Origin: an uncultured Oscillospiraceae bacterium
Lineage (GTDB): Bacteria > Bacillota > Clostridia > Oscillospirales > Oscillospiraceae
DNA: 64,000 nucleotides
NCBI GenBank assembly: GCA_944385545.1
Contig: CALWXQ010000002.1
Location: 1 to 64,000 of the forward strand
Direction: 5' to 3'
Shown: piece by piece, positions 43,167-52,440 of the stretch
Position numbering within the stretch: the first letter of the stretch is position 1
Layout: every line of letters begins with the position of its first letter
Made by a program: the position numbers and the translations under genes
Notes under the pieces: generated by a model
Databases searched by the model: none
Seen by the model: only the letters and a program-made list of their open reading frames with translations
What the model was told of the DNA's origin: nothing

Positions 43167-43613
43167 TCACTGGGCCTCTACGATCTTCACCGTCAGCGGG
43201 GCGGAGATTTCATACCCCAGCTTGCAGGTAACGGTGTAGGTTCCCACATTCTTAATGGGATCGGAAATGCTGATCTTGCGCTTGTCCAGCTTGATACCGG
43301 CCTTGGCCAGAGCGTCGGCGATCTCCTGATTGGTTACGGAGCCGAACAGGCGGCCGCTGCCGCCGCCCTTGGCGGTGACGGTTACGGTCATGTCCCGCAG
43401 CTGCTGGGCAGTGGCCATGGCCTCCGCCTTCTCCCGGGCGATCCGCTCCTGAGTGGCCTTGTCGTTCATGCGCATGGTATTGATGGCGTCGGGGGTGGCC
43501 TCGATGGCCAGCTTCCGGGGCAGCATGAAGTTCCGGGCGTAGCCGTCGGAAACCTCCAGCATCTGGCCCTTCTTACCCTTGCCTTTTACGTCCTGCAATA
43601 AGATGACTTTCAT
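43167..43613 (-). CDS. rplI: 50S ribosomal protein L9
   Basis: 148 residues. N-terminal signature [17 protein letters not shown]...[12 protein letters not shown], a long connecting helix, and the C-terminal domain with [12 protein letters not shown]. It lies between gdpP and dnaB, the common Firmicute order. Confidence 0.97.
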   Translation of the reverse strand: MKVILLQDVKGKGKKGQMLEVSDGYARNFMLPRKLAIEATPDAINTMRMNDKATQERIAREKAEAMATAQQLRDMTVTVTAKGGGSGRLFGSVTNQEIADALAKAGIKLDKRKISISDPIKNVGTYTVTCKLGYEISAPLTVKIVEAQ

Positions 43614-43654
43614 TGGTATTCTCCTTTTCCGCTGACGGTACCGGCCGGCCGGTA

Positions 43655-45631
43655 TCAGCCTTCATAAAATTTGTCAATGGATCCCACCAGCTGATCCAGG
43701 GCCTCCTTCACGGTGACGCCCCGCATCTGGGCTCCCGCCGTGGCCGCGTTTCCGCCGCCGCCCAAGGGTTCCAGGATCATCTGGACGTTGGCGCTGCCAA
43801 TGCTGCGGGCGGATATGATGATTTGATCCCCGTCCGGATACATGACAAAGGAGGCGGTGATGCCGGAAATGTTCAGCAATTCATCCGCCGCCTGGGCAGC
43901 CAGAATTCGGGTGGTGGGCGTATTCAAAGCGGCAATGGCGATCTCCTGCCGGTACAGCCGGGAGGATTTGATGATCTGATACTTTGCCATGGTATCCTGG
44001 AAATCGTTTTGCAGCAGCCGCTTGACCTCGGTGGTGTCCGCTCCCATCCGCCGCAGGGCAGCCGCCGCCTCAAAGGTGCGCTCGCCGGTGCGGACGTTGA
44101 AAAACTTGGTGTCCAGGCAGATGCCCGCCAGGAGGCACTTGGCTTCAATGGGAAGCACGTCCTTTTTCTCCACGGTGTACAGCAGGATCTCCGTCACCAG
44201 CTCCGCGGCGGAGGAAGCGTATGTCTCGTGGAGATTGACCACCACGGGGCTGATATAGTCTGCCGCCCGGCGGTGATGATCCACCACACAGACCTTGGAA
44301 ATGGCCTCCAGCAGGGGCAGGCATTCCACCTGATCCGGCCGGTTGGTATCCACCACCACAAGGATGCTGCGGTTGTCAGCCATCAGCAGGGCGTCTTGGC
44401 CGGAGATGAACACTTCCCGGTACTGAGGCTCCGCCCGGATCTCCTCAATGAGCTTCCCGGCGGCGTTCTTCTCCAGGTCAATGACGATATTGGCCTTCTT
44501 CCCCTTCTTCCGGCACAGGCAGCAGATGCCCACCGCCGCGCCTACGGCGTCCAGATCCGCATTCTTATGGCCCATGATAAACACGTGGCCGCTTTGTCCG
44601 ATCAGCTCCATCAGGGAGTTGGCCGTGACCCGGGAGCGAACCTTGCTGCGGTAATCGGCCTCCTTGTTCCGCCCGCCGTAGAAGGAGAAGTTGAACCGAT
44701 CCTTGATCACCGCCTGGTCGCCGCCCCGGCTCAGCGCCATTTCAATGCCCAGGGCCGCGAAGGTATAGTTCTCGTCGAAGCCTACGCCGTCCACTCCCAG
44801 GCCGATGGAAATGGAGGCAGGGATCCCCGACGTGCTGGTGATTTCGTGGATCCGTTCCAGCAGGGAGAATTTGTCCTCCACCGCCCGCTGCAAATCCCGT
44901 TTTTCAAACAGGAACAGATACCGGTTGCGCTCCAGCTTCCGCAGAAGGCCGTGATAGCTGTCCGTCCACTGGGTAATGGTGTCGCCCAGCCGGGCGTTCA
45001 GGGTGGAAACGGCGCTTTCCGTCAGGTTTTTGGTCAACTCGTCGTAGTTGTCAATGAGGATAATGGCTACCACCGGCCGGGAGCGGATATATTCGTCCCG
45101 GATCTGGTACAGCTCCGTCAGGTCGCTGAAGTACAGCACTCCCAGCATGGTACCCATATTGTCCTCGGCCCGGATGGTGGTGCCGTAGACCCGGTAGCGC
45201 CGGGAGCCCATGGTCACATCCTGGGGACACTCTGTTTTTCCCGCCGCCAGCCAGTCCGTAGAGAAGTCCGGCAGCATCTCGTCCAGCTGCTGCTCGATCA
45301 TGGTATCGGCATAGCCGGTCAGTTCGCTGAAGCGCTGGTTGGCCCAGATGATCCCTCCGTCCCCCAGCCGTACCAGCACGGCCGGGAGCGGGCTCTCCCC
45401 CTGGCCTGTGGCCTCCATGGTGTTGGACGCGGTTTGGATATACTGCTGAATCCGGCGGTTGCGGTTGCTCCGGCCCATAATATAGATCATAAACACCAGC
45501 AGCGTAACCGACGCCTCCGCCGCCGCCATCCAGTAATGCTCCTCCAGCAGAGCCGCCAAGCAGAACGCCGCCATGACACAGAAATACATTCCCATTCCGG
45601 GCCTTAACAATCTACCCAACTTCCGTTTCAT
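43655..45631 (-). CDS. gdpP: cyclic-di-AMP phosphodiesterase GdpP
   Basis: 658 residues. Two N-terminal helices (about 12-48), a PAS-like domain (80-180), a degenerate GGDEF domain (190-320), then DHH ([28 protein letters not shown]) and DHHA1 ([13 protein letters not shown]) domains that hydrolyse cyclic di-AMP. ATG 45631 has GGAGG 10 bases upstream; the frame opens 33 codons earlier. First gene of the operon to ftsH copy 2. Confidence 0.93.
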   Translation of the reverse strand: MKRKLGRLLRPGMGMYFCVMAAFCLAALLEEHYWMAAAEASVTLLVFMIYIMGRSNRNRRIQQYIQTASNTMEATGQGESPLPAVLVRLGDGGIIWANQRFSELTGYADTMIEQQLDEMLPDFSTDWLAAGKTECPQDVTMGSRRYRVYGTTIRAEDNMGTMLGVLYFSDLTELYQIRDEYIRSRPVVAIILIDNYDELTKNLTESAVSTLNARLGDTITQWTDSYHGLLRKLERNRYLFLFEKRDLQRAVEDKFSLLERIHEITSTSGIPASISIGLGVDGVGFDENYTFAALGIEMALSRGGDQAVIKDRFNFSFYGGRNKEADYRSKVRSRVTANSLMELIGQSGHVFIMGHKNADLDAVGAAVGICCLCRKKGKKANIVIDLEKNAAGKLIEEIRAEPQYREVFISGQDALLMADNRSILVVVDTNRPDQVECLPLLEAISKVCVVDHHRRAADYISPVVVNLHETYASSAAELVTEILLYTVEKKDVLPIEAKCLLAGICLDTKFFNVRTGERTFEAAAALRRMGADTTEVKRLLQNDFQDTMAKYQIIKSSRLYRQEIAIAALNTPTTRILAAQAADELLNISGITASFVMYPDGDQIIISARSIGSANVQMILEPLGGGGNAATAGAQMRGVTVKEALDQLVGSIDKFYEG

Positions 45632-45759
45632 CAGCGTCCTGCCTCCCTTGATCTGCGGCGCTGCCGTCTCCGGCAGACCGGCTGAAATCGGTCTGTTTCC
45701 CGGTCTTTCCTCCGAAAAACAGGGAATCACGTCCCCTGGGGACGGATTCGGTAAATATC

Positions 45760-45788
45760 ATTATAGCAAATCCCCTTCCATCGCGCAA
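45760..45788 (-). promoter_or_regulatory. sigma-A promoter of the gdpP operon
   Basis: TTGCGC (45783-45788), 17 bases, TATAAT (45760-45765) on the minus strand. The 120-base leader has short dyads (GTCCCC/GGGGAC, CAGACCG/CGGTCTG). Confidence 0.8.
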
Positions 45789-45946
45789 CATCTTTTCAGG
45801 AAAATCCCGAAAAAAGCCATCCCTCCGGATCTTCCCCCCAAACTTGTGAAATCACACCCAGATCCGGGAAAAAACCGGGCCCGGTTGGTGAATCTGCCGG
45901 TTTTCCGAGGGAACGAAAAATTGAGGTATACTTTTCCCCGATTTTG

Positions 45947-45955
45947 TGTTATACT
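45947..45955 (+). promoter_or_regulatory. extended -10 promoter of the RNase J gene
   Basis: TGTTATACT, an extended -10 box; no clear -35 box at 17 bases. The leader to the start is about 175 bases. The rest of the divergent gap (45632-46137) shows no gene. Confidence 0.5.
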
Positions 45956-46137
45956 AATTGAGATAGCGCCGGGAAGGGCAGACCCGGGCATTGCAAAATG
46001 CGGTGCTTCCGCATACATATTTTAGAAAAATGTTGCAGGCATTTCCCCAAAAAAGGCGATTCAGGGCCGTATTTTGGGAAATGGTTGCTTGTTTGTTGTG
46101 TCTTCAATACCAACAACCAATTGAAAGGAGTATTTTT

Positions 46138-47793
46138 TTGGCAGAAAAACTGAAAATTATCCCCCTGGGCGGTCTGGATGAGATCGGTAAGAACATCACC
46201 GTCCTGGAGTACGGCAAGGACATGATCGTGGTGGACTGCGGCGTGGGCTTTCCCGAGGAGGACATGTACGGCGTGGATCTGGTGATCCCGGACTTCTCCT
46301 ACCTGGTAGCCAACCAGAAGAAGCTGCGGGGCTTTTTCATCACCCACGGCCACGAAGATCACATCGGTTCCATCCCCTACGTCATGCGGGAGGTGAACTG
46401 TCCCATTCACGGCACCGCCATGACCAACGGGCTGATCAACCTGAAGCTGGAGGAACACCGTCTGGCGGACAAGGTCAAGCTCATCACCCACAAGCCCGGC
46501 GACGTGGTCAAAGCCGGCTGCTTTACCGTGGAATTCATCCATGTGAACCATTCCATCGCCGACGCGGTGGCCTTCGCCATCCGCACCCCTGTGGGCACCG
46601 TGGTGTTCACCGGCGATTTTAAGATCGATCCCACCTCCAAGGACGGCATGATGGATCTGGCCCGGCTGGGCGAGCTGGGCAATCAAGGCGTTCTGGCCCT
46701 GCTGGCCGACTCCACCAACGTCGAGCGCAGCGGCTACACTCCCAGTGAAAACCTGGTGGCGGAGAGCCTGGACCGGCAGTTTAAAAACTGCGACCAGCGG
46801 ATCATCGTCACCACCTTTGCTTCCAACATGCACCGCATCCAGTCCATTCTGGCCACCGCCCAGCGTTACGGCCGGAAGGTCGCGGTCACAGGCCGGAGCA
46901 TGGAGAATATGCTCAAGGTGGCCCAGCAGTTGGGCTATCTGACCTTCAAACCCGGCACCATTGTGGATCTGGCTTCCATCAAGAGCCTGCCCAAGAATAA
47001 GATCGTCATCGTCTCCACCGGCTCCCAGGGCGAGAACATGTCCGCCCTGTACCGCATGGCCTTCAATACCCACAAGCAGGTGGAGATCACCTCCGGCGAC
47101 CGGGTCATCATTTCCGCCTCCGCCATTCCCGGCAACGAAAAGGCGGTTTCCAAGATCATCAACGAGCTGTACCGCAAAGGGGCCGATGTGGTCTACGAAA
47201 AGAGCGAGGGCCTCCATGTCTCCGGTCACGCCTGCCGGGAGGAGCTGAAAATTGTCCACGGTCTGGTCAAGCCCAAGTTCTTCCTGCCTGTCCACGGTGA
47301 ACAGCGGCACTTGCAGATTCACAGCAAGCTGGCACAGAACATGGGCATGAATCCCCGAAACATTCTCATCGGGGAGATCGGCTCTGTCTTTGAGCTCACC
47401 GGGAAGACCTGCAAGCTCAAAGGCTCCGTCACCGCCGGCCGGGTCTTCGTGGACGGCAGCGGCGTTGGCGACGTGGGCAGCGTGGTGCTCCGGGATCGCA
47501 AGCACCTGGCGGAGGACGGCATGATCGTGGTCTGCGTCAACCTCAGCGCCGAGGACGGCAGCATCGTCACCGGCCCGGACATCATCACCCGGGGCTTCGT
47601 CTACGTGAAAGAATCCGAGGAGCTGATGGATGCCCTGCAAACCGTGGCCCAGGAGGCCATCGACCGGTGCCATCGCAAGCATATCCGGGACTGGTCGTCC
47701 ATCAAGTCCGCCATTAAGAACGACCTCAGCGGCTACCTGTACAAGAACACCAAGCGCAATCCCATGATCCTACCCGTAATCTCTGAGGTATGA
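46138..47793 (+). CDS. rnj: ribonuclease J
   Basis: 551 residues, a metallo-beta-lactamase/beta-CASP ribonuclease that trims and degrades mRNA and matures rRNA. Motif I near the start is followed by THGHEDHIGS (about 68-77), VNHSIAD, FTGDFKID, the beta-CASP stretch STGSQGENMSALYRM, and PVHGEQRHL. The true start is TTG at 46138 with AAGGAG 7 bases upstream, giving the usual family length; the frame opens 49 codons earlier. Confidence 0.95.
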   Translation: MAEKLKIIPLGGLDEIGKNITVLEYGKDMIVVDCGVGFPEEDMYGVDLVIPDFSYLVANQKKLRGFFITHGHEDHIGSIPYVMREVNCPIHGTAMTNGLINLKLEEHRLADKVKLITHKPGDVVKAGCFTVEFIHVNHSIADAVAFAIRTPVGTVVFTGDFKIDPTSKDGMMDLARLGELGNQGVLALLADSTNVERSGYTPSENLVAESLDRQFKNCDQRIIVTTFASNMHRIQSILATAQRYGRKVAVTGRSMENMLKVAQQLGYLTFKPGTIVDLASIKSLPKNKIVIVSTGSQGENMSALYRMAFNTHKQVEITSGDRVIISASAIPGNEKAVSKIINELYRKGADVVYEKSEGLHVSGHACREELKIVHGLVKPKFFLPVHGEQRHLQIHSKLAQNMGMNPRNILIGEIGSVFELTGKTCKLKGSVTAGRVFVDGSGVGDVGSVVLRDRKHLAEDGMIVVCVNLSAEDGSIVTGPDIITRGFVYVKESEELMDALQTVAQEAIDRCHRKHIRDWSSIKSAIKNDLSGYLYKNTKRNPMILPVISEV

Positions 47794-47803
47794 TCCAGCT
47801 TAT

Positions 47804-47829
47804 AAAGCCGCCCGCCCGGGCGGCTTTTC
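47804..47829 (+). terminator. terminator of the RNase J gene
   Basis: AAAGCCGCCCG pairs with CGGGCGGCTTT, followed by T. Confidence 0.8.
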
Positions 47830-47847
47830 CATCAACAGGAGCGCGTT

Positions 47848-48792
47848 ATGCGATATTACTTTGCCCCTATGGAGGGACTGACGGACAGCGTCTACCGCAG
47901 TCTCCACCACCGGTATTTCCCCGGAGTAGATCGGTACTATATGCCCTTTTTCTCCCCCACCATCCACCGCTGTCTGACGGCCAAGGAGCAGCGGGAGCTG
48001 CCCAAGGCCGGCAGCGTTCCCTTTCCCGCCGTTCCTCAGGTGCTGACCAAGGCGCCGGAGGCGTTTCTCTGGGCGGCGGAGCTGTGCCGGGACTTAGGCT
48101 ACCGCCTGATCAATCTGAACCTGGGCTGCCCTTCCGGCACCGTCACCGCCAAAGGCAAGGGCAGCGGCATGCTCAATGACGTATCTGCCCTGGATCGGTT
48201 CTTGGATACGGTTTGCGCCGCCTCCGTCCTGCCCCTGTCCGTGAAGACCCGGCTGGGCATGGAGCAGCCGGAGGAATTTCCCGCCCTTTTGGAGGTCTTC
48301 AACCGCTATCCCCTCCGGGAGCTGATTATCCACCCCCGGACGCGCAGGGAGTTCTACAGCGGGCCGATTCACCAGCAGATGTTTGCCTACGCCATGTCCC
48401 ACAGCCGCAATCGTCTGTGCTTCAACGGGGAGATCCGCACCCTTGCCCAGGCGGATGGATTGGCCGTCGCCTACCCGGGACTGGAGGCGGTGATGATCGG
48501 CCGGGGCCTGCTGGCCGATCCGGGGATGCTCTGCGGCGGCACTGACCCGGCAGTGCTGAAGGCCTTTATGGACGATCTGTTGGAACACTATACCCGGGCC
48601 TTCGGCAGCAGCCGCAACGCCATGTTCCGGCTGAAGGAGAACTGGAGCCACCTCTACCCCCGGTTTCAGGGCAGCGAAGGGCTGTGGAAACGGCTGCGCA
48701 AAACCACCGACGCCGCCCAGTTCAAAGCCCTTACCGAAGAAATCCTCACCCTGCCCATGGCAGCCCCGGCAGACGGCCCTGCGGGGATCTGA
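47848..48792 (+). CDS. dus: tRNA-dihydrouridine synthase (Dus family)
   Basis: 314 residues, FMN-dependent TIM barrel. It reduces uridines in tRNA D-loops. APMEGLTDSVYR at the N-terminus, NLNLGCPSGTVTAKGKGSGM with the catalytic cysteine, KTRLG, and IIHPRTRREFYSG are the family motifs; GRGLLADPG binds FMN phosphate. The exact subfamily is not clear. Confidence 0.9.
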   Translation: MRYYFAPMEGLTDSVYRSLHHRYFPGVDRYYMPFFSPTIHRCLTAKEQRELPKAGSVPFPAVPQVLTKAPEAFLWAAELCRDLGYRLINLNLGCPSGTVTAKGKGSGMLNDVSALDRFLDTVCAASVLPLSVKTRLGMEQPEEFPALLEVFNRYPLRELIIHPRTRREFYSGPIHQQMFAYAMSHSRNRLCFNGEIRTLAQADGLAVAYPGLEAVMIGRGLLADPGMLCGGTDPAVLKAFMDDLLEHYTRAFGSSRNAMFRLKENWSHLYPRFQGSEGLWKRLRKTTDAAQFKALTEEILTLPMAAPADGPAGI

Positions 48793-48808
48793 GGCAACGC
48801 AGCAGCGC

Positions 48809-48862
48809 CACGAAACGGGCTGGTCTGAAAAACCACGGTTTTTCAGACCAGCCCGTTTCGTG
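48809..48862. terminator. 26-bp perfect dyad between convergent genes
   Basis: Each arm is 26 bases (48809-48834 and 48837-48862), with only AC between them, starting CACGAAACGG and ending CCGTTTCGTG. There is no long outer T-run, but the inner part is AAAAACC/GGTTTTT. It probably ends transcription of both dus and the DUF3786 gene. Confidence 0.6.
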
Positions 48863-48882
48863 CCCGCAGTCCGGAAGGCTTT

Positions 48883-49497
48883 TCACCGCATATGGCTTTT
48901 GATCGCGCCGATGAGGATATCACCCGCTACCACCCGGTCTTCGGCGGCAAAGCCCTGAGCAAAGTTGTCCGAGTAGAGCACCTGGGCGTTGGGGGGAAAC
49001 TCCTCGTCTCCCTCCCACACCAGGATCTGCATCTGGTAGTCTCCCACAAGCGCGAACCGGAAGCCCGCGTCGCCATGGCTCACCGCTTCGGCCCCCATAG
49101 CCCGGCATGCCTCGCGGAAGGCCTCCACCCGGGTTCCGAAGGTAAAGGCCGCCCGGGTGAGCACCCGGCCTGTATAGGGCTTGATGTACATCTCCCCCCA
49201 GGGCATTTCCCGGAAGGTCTTCCACTGCCCCGTCCAGGCCACGTCCCGGCTCTCCAGCAGATACCGCAGCAGGAAGGTCTGCACCGGCAGCGCGGGCGCA
49301 GACCCGCCGTCCAGAGGCCGCAGAGCATACTCCGGGTGGGCAATGGCGTATTCCCGGCCCAGAAGGGTTACATAAAATTCTTTTCCGTCCCACTTCACCT
49401 GGCCCAGCCGCTGAAGGGCCTCCCGGGGATCCAGGGCAGCGAACTTCTGGGCGTAGTGGGCAAAGGGGACTTCTTCCTTGTGATTTTCGATATCCAT
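48883..49497 (-). CDS. DUF3786 domain protein
   Basis: 204 residues, soluble, no signal. The pattern GREYAIAHPEYALRPLDG near residues 48-65 and the C-terminal LYSDNFAQGFAAED fit DUF3786, often found next to corrinoid-activation proteins. It lies 17 bases after the ASKHA/2Fe-2S gene, so the two act together, but its biochemical role is unknown. Confidence 0.7.
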   Translation of the reverse strand: MDIENHKEEVPFAHYAQKFAALDPREALQRLGQVKWDGKEFYVTLLGREYAIAHPEYALRPLDGGSAPALPVQTFLLRYLLESRDVAWTGQWKTFREMPWGEMYIKPYTGRVLTRAAFTFGTRVEAFREACRAMGAEAVSHGDAGFRFALVGDYQMQILVWEGDEEFPPNAQVLYSDNFAQGFAAEDRVVAGDILIGAIKSHMR

Positions 49498-49513
49498 AAT
49501 TACCTCATGTCTG

Positions 49514-51454
49514 TCAGATTCCGGTTTCCTTCTCCTGAACGCTGTGGGGGAACAGTCTGGCGTCGGTATGGGGCAAGAAGCAGGCCGCCACGAAGCTGTC
49601 CATATACCCGGGGTAGGTGCTCAGCTCCAGGTAGGTCATGTTGGCGGCGATCTCGTCGGTCTTAGCGGCGGCATCGTCGCTGACCACCATGGCATAGGCG
49701 CCGGACAGAGAGGAATTGCCGATATAGTGGAATTTGGAAAGCTCCACATCCGGGAACATGCCGATGTTCACCGCGTTTTTCATATTGATGCCGCTGCCGA
49801 TGCCGCCGGCCACATACACCTTGTCGATCACATCCACCGTCATATCCACCGAATGGAGCAGAATATCGATGGCGGAGAAAATGGCGCCCTTGGCCCGGAT
49901 GAAGTTATCGATGTCCACCTCGTTTAAGCTGACCTCCCGGCCGGTTTCGCTTTCCTCCGGCCAGGCCAGCACGTACCTGCCCATGCCGTGGGCATCCCGC
50001 CGGATCCGCTTGCCCTCCCGGACAAACAGGCCCTTGGCGTTGATGATGCCGCAGCGGAACAACTCCGAGATCAGGTCGATGATGCCGGAGCCGCAGATGC
50101 CCACCACCCGCTGGCCCGCTTCCCCGATCACCGTCAGGACAGGCTCCATGGTTTCCTTGTCAATGGTGCAGGCCTCCACCGCTCCGTCGGTGGCCCGCAT
50201 ACCGCTGGAGATGTCGCCGCCCTCAAAGGCGGGGCCGGCGGAGCAGGCGCAGGACATGAGGAAGTCCCGGTTGCCGAAGACCAGCTCGCCGTTGGTGCCC
50301 AGATCGATAAACAGGCTCATCTCGTCCTTGTCCCAGATCCCGGAGGCCAGGGTACCGGCGGTAATGTCGCCGCCGACATAGGAGCCGATATTGGGGGCGA
50401 TAATCACCGGCGCCAGGGGGTTGGCAGGGAGCTTCAGATCCCCGGCCAGCAGACCCTCCCAGCTGAAGAAGCTGGGGATGTAAGGCTCCATACGGACGCT
50501 CTGGGCATCTACTCCCACAAACAGATGGTTCATGGTGGTATTGGCGCCTACGCTCAGTCGCAGGATGCTCCTGGCACTGACTCCCGCGTGCCTGCACAGG
50601 TTTGCGATAATGGGAGACAGGGTCTCCTTGATCACGGCGTCCTGGAGCTTCTTCTGCCCGCCGGGACGGCTCTGCTCAATGATCCGGTTGATCACATCCG
50701 CGCCGTAGCGGATCTGGCCGTTGCCGGAGGATCCCTTGGCCAGCAGCTTTCCGGAGGTCAGGTCGGTGAGAACCATGGTCACCGTGGTGGTGCCGATGTC
50801 GATGGCGCAGCCCACAATGGCGGTATCCTCCGGCCCGGTGATCTCCATGCACCGGAAGGAATCCTCCATAAGCTCGCCCTTGACGCAGACGGTGAAGTCG
50901 TACGCCCGGAGGGTGGCGGCCAGCTTTGCCATGACGCAGAAGGGAATGCGCACCTGCCGAACCCCCAGGCGTTCCTCCAGGGCCCGGCTGAGGCGCTCAT
51001 TGTCGGGCATGGTGTCGTCCAGGGTTGGCTCGTTCATGGTGACGGTCACCGCGCGGAAGCGATTGACAAAGTGGATGCCGCTTTGCCGCAGATGGTTCTG
51101 GCAGTCCTCAAATATGGCGATCTCGTCAGGACTACTCAGGTCGGCGGTCTTCATCCGGGACTGGTAGGCGCTGGCAATGTCCGGGACGAAGACGGTGCAG
51201 TCGGAGCGCACCTTGCTGTTGCAGGACAAGCGCCATCCGGCGTCGTATTCTTCCTGGGAGATGTGGCGGCTTTTCACAGACTCCAGCTCGCCCTCCAGCA
51301 GCTTCACCTTGCACTTGCCGCAGGAGCCGTTGCCGGAGCAGGGGGCGTCAATGGCCACATTGGATCGCCGGGCCAGCTCCAGCAGATTGTCGCCAACGTT
51401 GCATTCGGTAACAACAGGGTTTCCCCCTTCGATTTGGAAGGTCACCTTGCTCAT
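49514..51454 (-). CDS. RACo-like corrinoid activation protein (2Fe-2S ferredoxin plus ASKHA ATPase)
   Basis: 646 residues. The N-terminal 2Fe-2S ferredoxin domain (1-90) has the cysteines of APCSGNGSCGKCKVK and a fourth in RLSCN. A middle domain follows, then an ASKHA ATP-binding core (about 215-620): AIDIGTTTVTMVL, LFIDLGTNGELVF, GICGSGIIDLISEL, and VAGGIGSG. Proteins of this type reactivate oxidised Co(II) corrinoid methyl carriers using ATP. No corrinoid protein or methyltransferase is in the window. ATG 51454 follows AAAGGA. Confidence 0.85.
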   Translation of the reverse strand: MSKVTFQIEGGNPVVTECNVGDNLLELARRSNVAIDAPCSGNGSCGKCKVKLLEGELESVKSRHISQEEYDAGWRLSCNSKVRSDCTVFVPDIASAYQSRMKTADLSSPDEIAIFEDCQNHLRQSGIHFVNRFRAVTVTMNEPTLDDTMPDNERLSRALEERLGVRQVRIPFCVMAKLAATLRAYDFTVCVKGELMEDSFRCMEITGPEDTAIVGCAIDIGTTTVTMVLTDLTSGKLLAKGSSGNGQIRYGADVINRIIEQSRPGGQKKLQDAVIKETLSPIIANLCRHAGVSARSILRLSVGANTTMNHLFVGVDAQSVRMEPYIPSFFSWEGLLAGDLKLPANPLAPVIIAPNIGSYVGGDITAGTLASGIWDKDEMSLFIDLGTNGELVFGNRDFLMSCACSAGPAFEGGDISSGMRATDGAVEACTIDKETMEPVLTVIGEAGQRVVGICGSGIIDLISELFRCGIINAKGLFVREGKRIRRDAHGMGRYVLAWPEESETGREVSLNEVDIDNFIRAKGAIFSAIDILLHSVDMTVDVIDKVYVAGGIGSGINMKNAVNIGMFPDVELSKFHYIGNSSLSGAYAMVVSDDAAAKTDEIAANMTYLELSTYPGYMDSFVAACFLPHTDARLFPHSVQEKETGI

Positions 51455-51564
51455 GGAAATTCGTTCCTTTCCTTGTGTTGATATCTGACGTTTCCGGAAA
51501 AGCAGGAAAAAACGGGGTTTTTGCCCCCATTGGTTCGGTGCTTCTTCTGGTTTCATTCCAGGTT

Positions 51565-51593
51565 ATGATACCATACCGGCAGCGGATTTGCAA
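51565..51593 (-). promoter_or_regulatory. sigma-A promoter of the RACo-like operon
   Basis: TTGCAA (51588-51593), 17 bases, TATCAT (51565-51570) on the minus strand. Confidence 0.7.
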
Positions 51594-51624
51594 CCGGATA
51601 TCTTCCCGGATCCCTACGGGACAG

Positions 51625-51666
51625 AAAAAAAAGCGGCGCCGGACAGCATATTCCCTGCCCGGCGCC
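51625..51666 (-). terminator. intrinsic terminator of the zinc-ribbon gene
   Basis: GGCGCCGGACAG against CTGCCCGGCGCC, one mismatch, followed on the minus strand by eight T. Confidence 0.9.
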
Positions 51667-51684
51667 CAGGTATGGTCCTATGGA

Positions 51685-52170
51685 TCAGCAGGTCTCCCCG
51701 GCGCTCTGGCAGACGTCGGCGTCTGTCGTCTGCGGTTCCGCAGCCCCGGTATCCTCCTGCCCCGGGGCCTGAGCCTCGTCCCGGACGGCACAGCTCTCGG
51801 CTCCCTCCTGTGGTTTTCTTGGCAGGGGCCTGCCGCAGCAGCCGCAATAGGCGGCGGTATCGGGGTTCTCCGTCCCGCAGGTTTCACACCGCAGCATCCC
51901 TCTGATCCTCCGCAGCTGCTCCCTGTAGGCCTCCATGGCAGCTTCGGACTTCCGCACCGCCTCCACCAGAGACTGAAAGTCCTCCCCCGGATCGGCGGCG
52001 TGGCGCTGCACATACAGTTTGCCGATCATTTGATAGCTGCTGTCGCGCTTTCCCTCCTCCTCGGCGATCAAGGCCCGGATTCGGGCCATCTCCGTCCAGC
52101 GCTTGGTCTTTTCCGCGGTTTGCCGACTTAGGTCGGATACCGTTTTGCTCAGATCGTCAAATAGTCCCAT
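51685..52170 (-). CDS. coiled-coil protein with C-terminal zinc ribbon
   Basis: 161 residues. Residues 1-95 are helical and charged, starting MGLFDDLSKTVSDLSRQTAE, a pattern shared by small zinc-ribbon proteins of clostridia. Then comes a CxxC-CxxC zinc ribbon (CETCGTENPDTAAYCGCCG), and an acidic tail of about 45 residues. No function is known. ATG 52170 follows AAAGGAG. A strong promoter and terminator make it a single-gene unit. Confidence 0.75.
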   Translation of the reverse strand: MGLFDDLSKTVSDLSRQTAEKTKRWTEMARIRALIAEEEGKRDSSYQMIGKLYVQRHAADPGEDFQSLVEAVRKSEAAMEAYREQLRRIRGMLRCETCGTENPDTAAYCGCCGRPLPRKPQEGAESCAVRDEAQAPGQEDTGAAEPQTTDADVCQSAGETC

Positions 52171-52237
52171 ATTCTGACTCCTTTCAGGCGCGGTCATCAC
52201 TGCGCCGTTGGTTGCGGTGGCGAATCCTTCTGATCAA

Positions 52238-52266
52238 ATAGTACACAAGATCCCGTCCCTTGTCAA
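52238..52266 (-). promoter_or_regulatory. sigma-A promoter of the zinc-ribbon gene
   Basis: TTGACA (52261-52266), 17 bases, TACTAT (52238-52243) on the minus strand. Confidence 0.8.
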
Positions 52267-52268
52267 CA

Positions 52269-52326
52269 CTCCCCGGCCGGGGAGGAAAAAAGGGCTTACC
52301 CCAAAACGATGGTTTTGAGGCAAGCC
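52269..52326. terminator. palindrome and hairpin downstream of pfp
   Basis: CTCCCCGGCCGGGGAG (52269-52284) is a perfect 16-base palindrome. Next to it GGGCTT/AAGCCC with inner CAAAAC/GTTTTG (52292-52326) forms a second hairpin. Confidence 0.45.
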
Positions 52327-52344
52327 CATATTCGCCCGGGTTTG

Positions 52345-52440
52345 GTTCGGAAATCTCCATGGATTTTCCCTTGTCCGCTGCACGGATGGGGCAAACGATC
52401 CGGCATTCAGCCGCGGCCCATTGATGCGGAGGTTCCTAAA
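52345..52440 (-). repeat. inverted-repeat element, copy D (partial)
   Basis: CTGCACGGATGGGGCAAA, GATCCGGCATTCAGCCG and the end GGTTCCTAAA match the right part of copy A. The left end is degenerate. It abuts the stop codon of pfp (52441-52443). Confidence 0.65.

Noticed and set aside
45632..46137. Riboswitch in the 500-base gap between gdpP and the RNase J gene
   Set aside because: Only promoters and short dyads are visible; no recognisable aptamer core could be found by eye.
45949..47682. 577-codon frame opposite the RNase J gene, and similar long antisense frames (46-2136, 2756-4759, 23131-24792)
   Set aside because: They mirror real genes; GC-rich third positions remove stops on the other strand. 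They have no ribosome sites and no family motifs.
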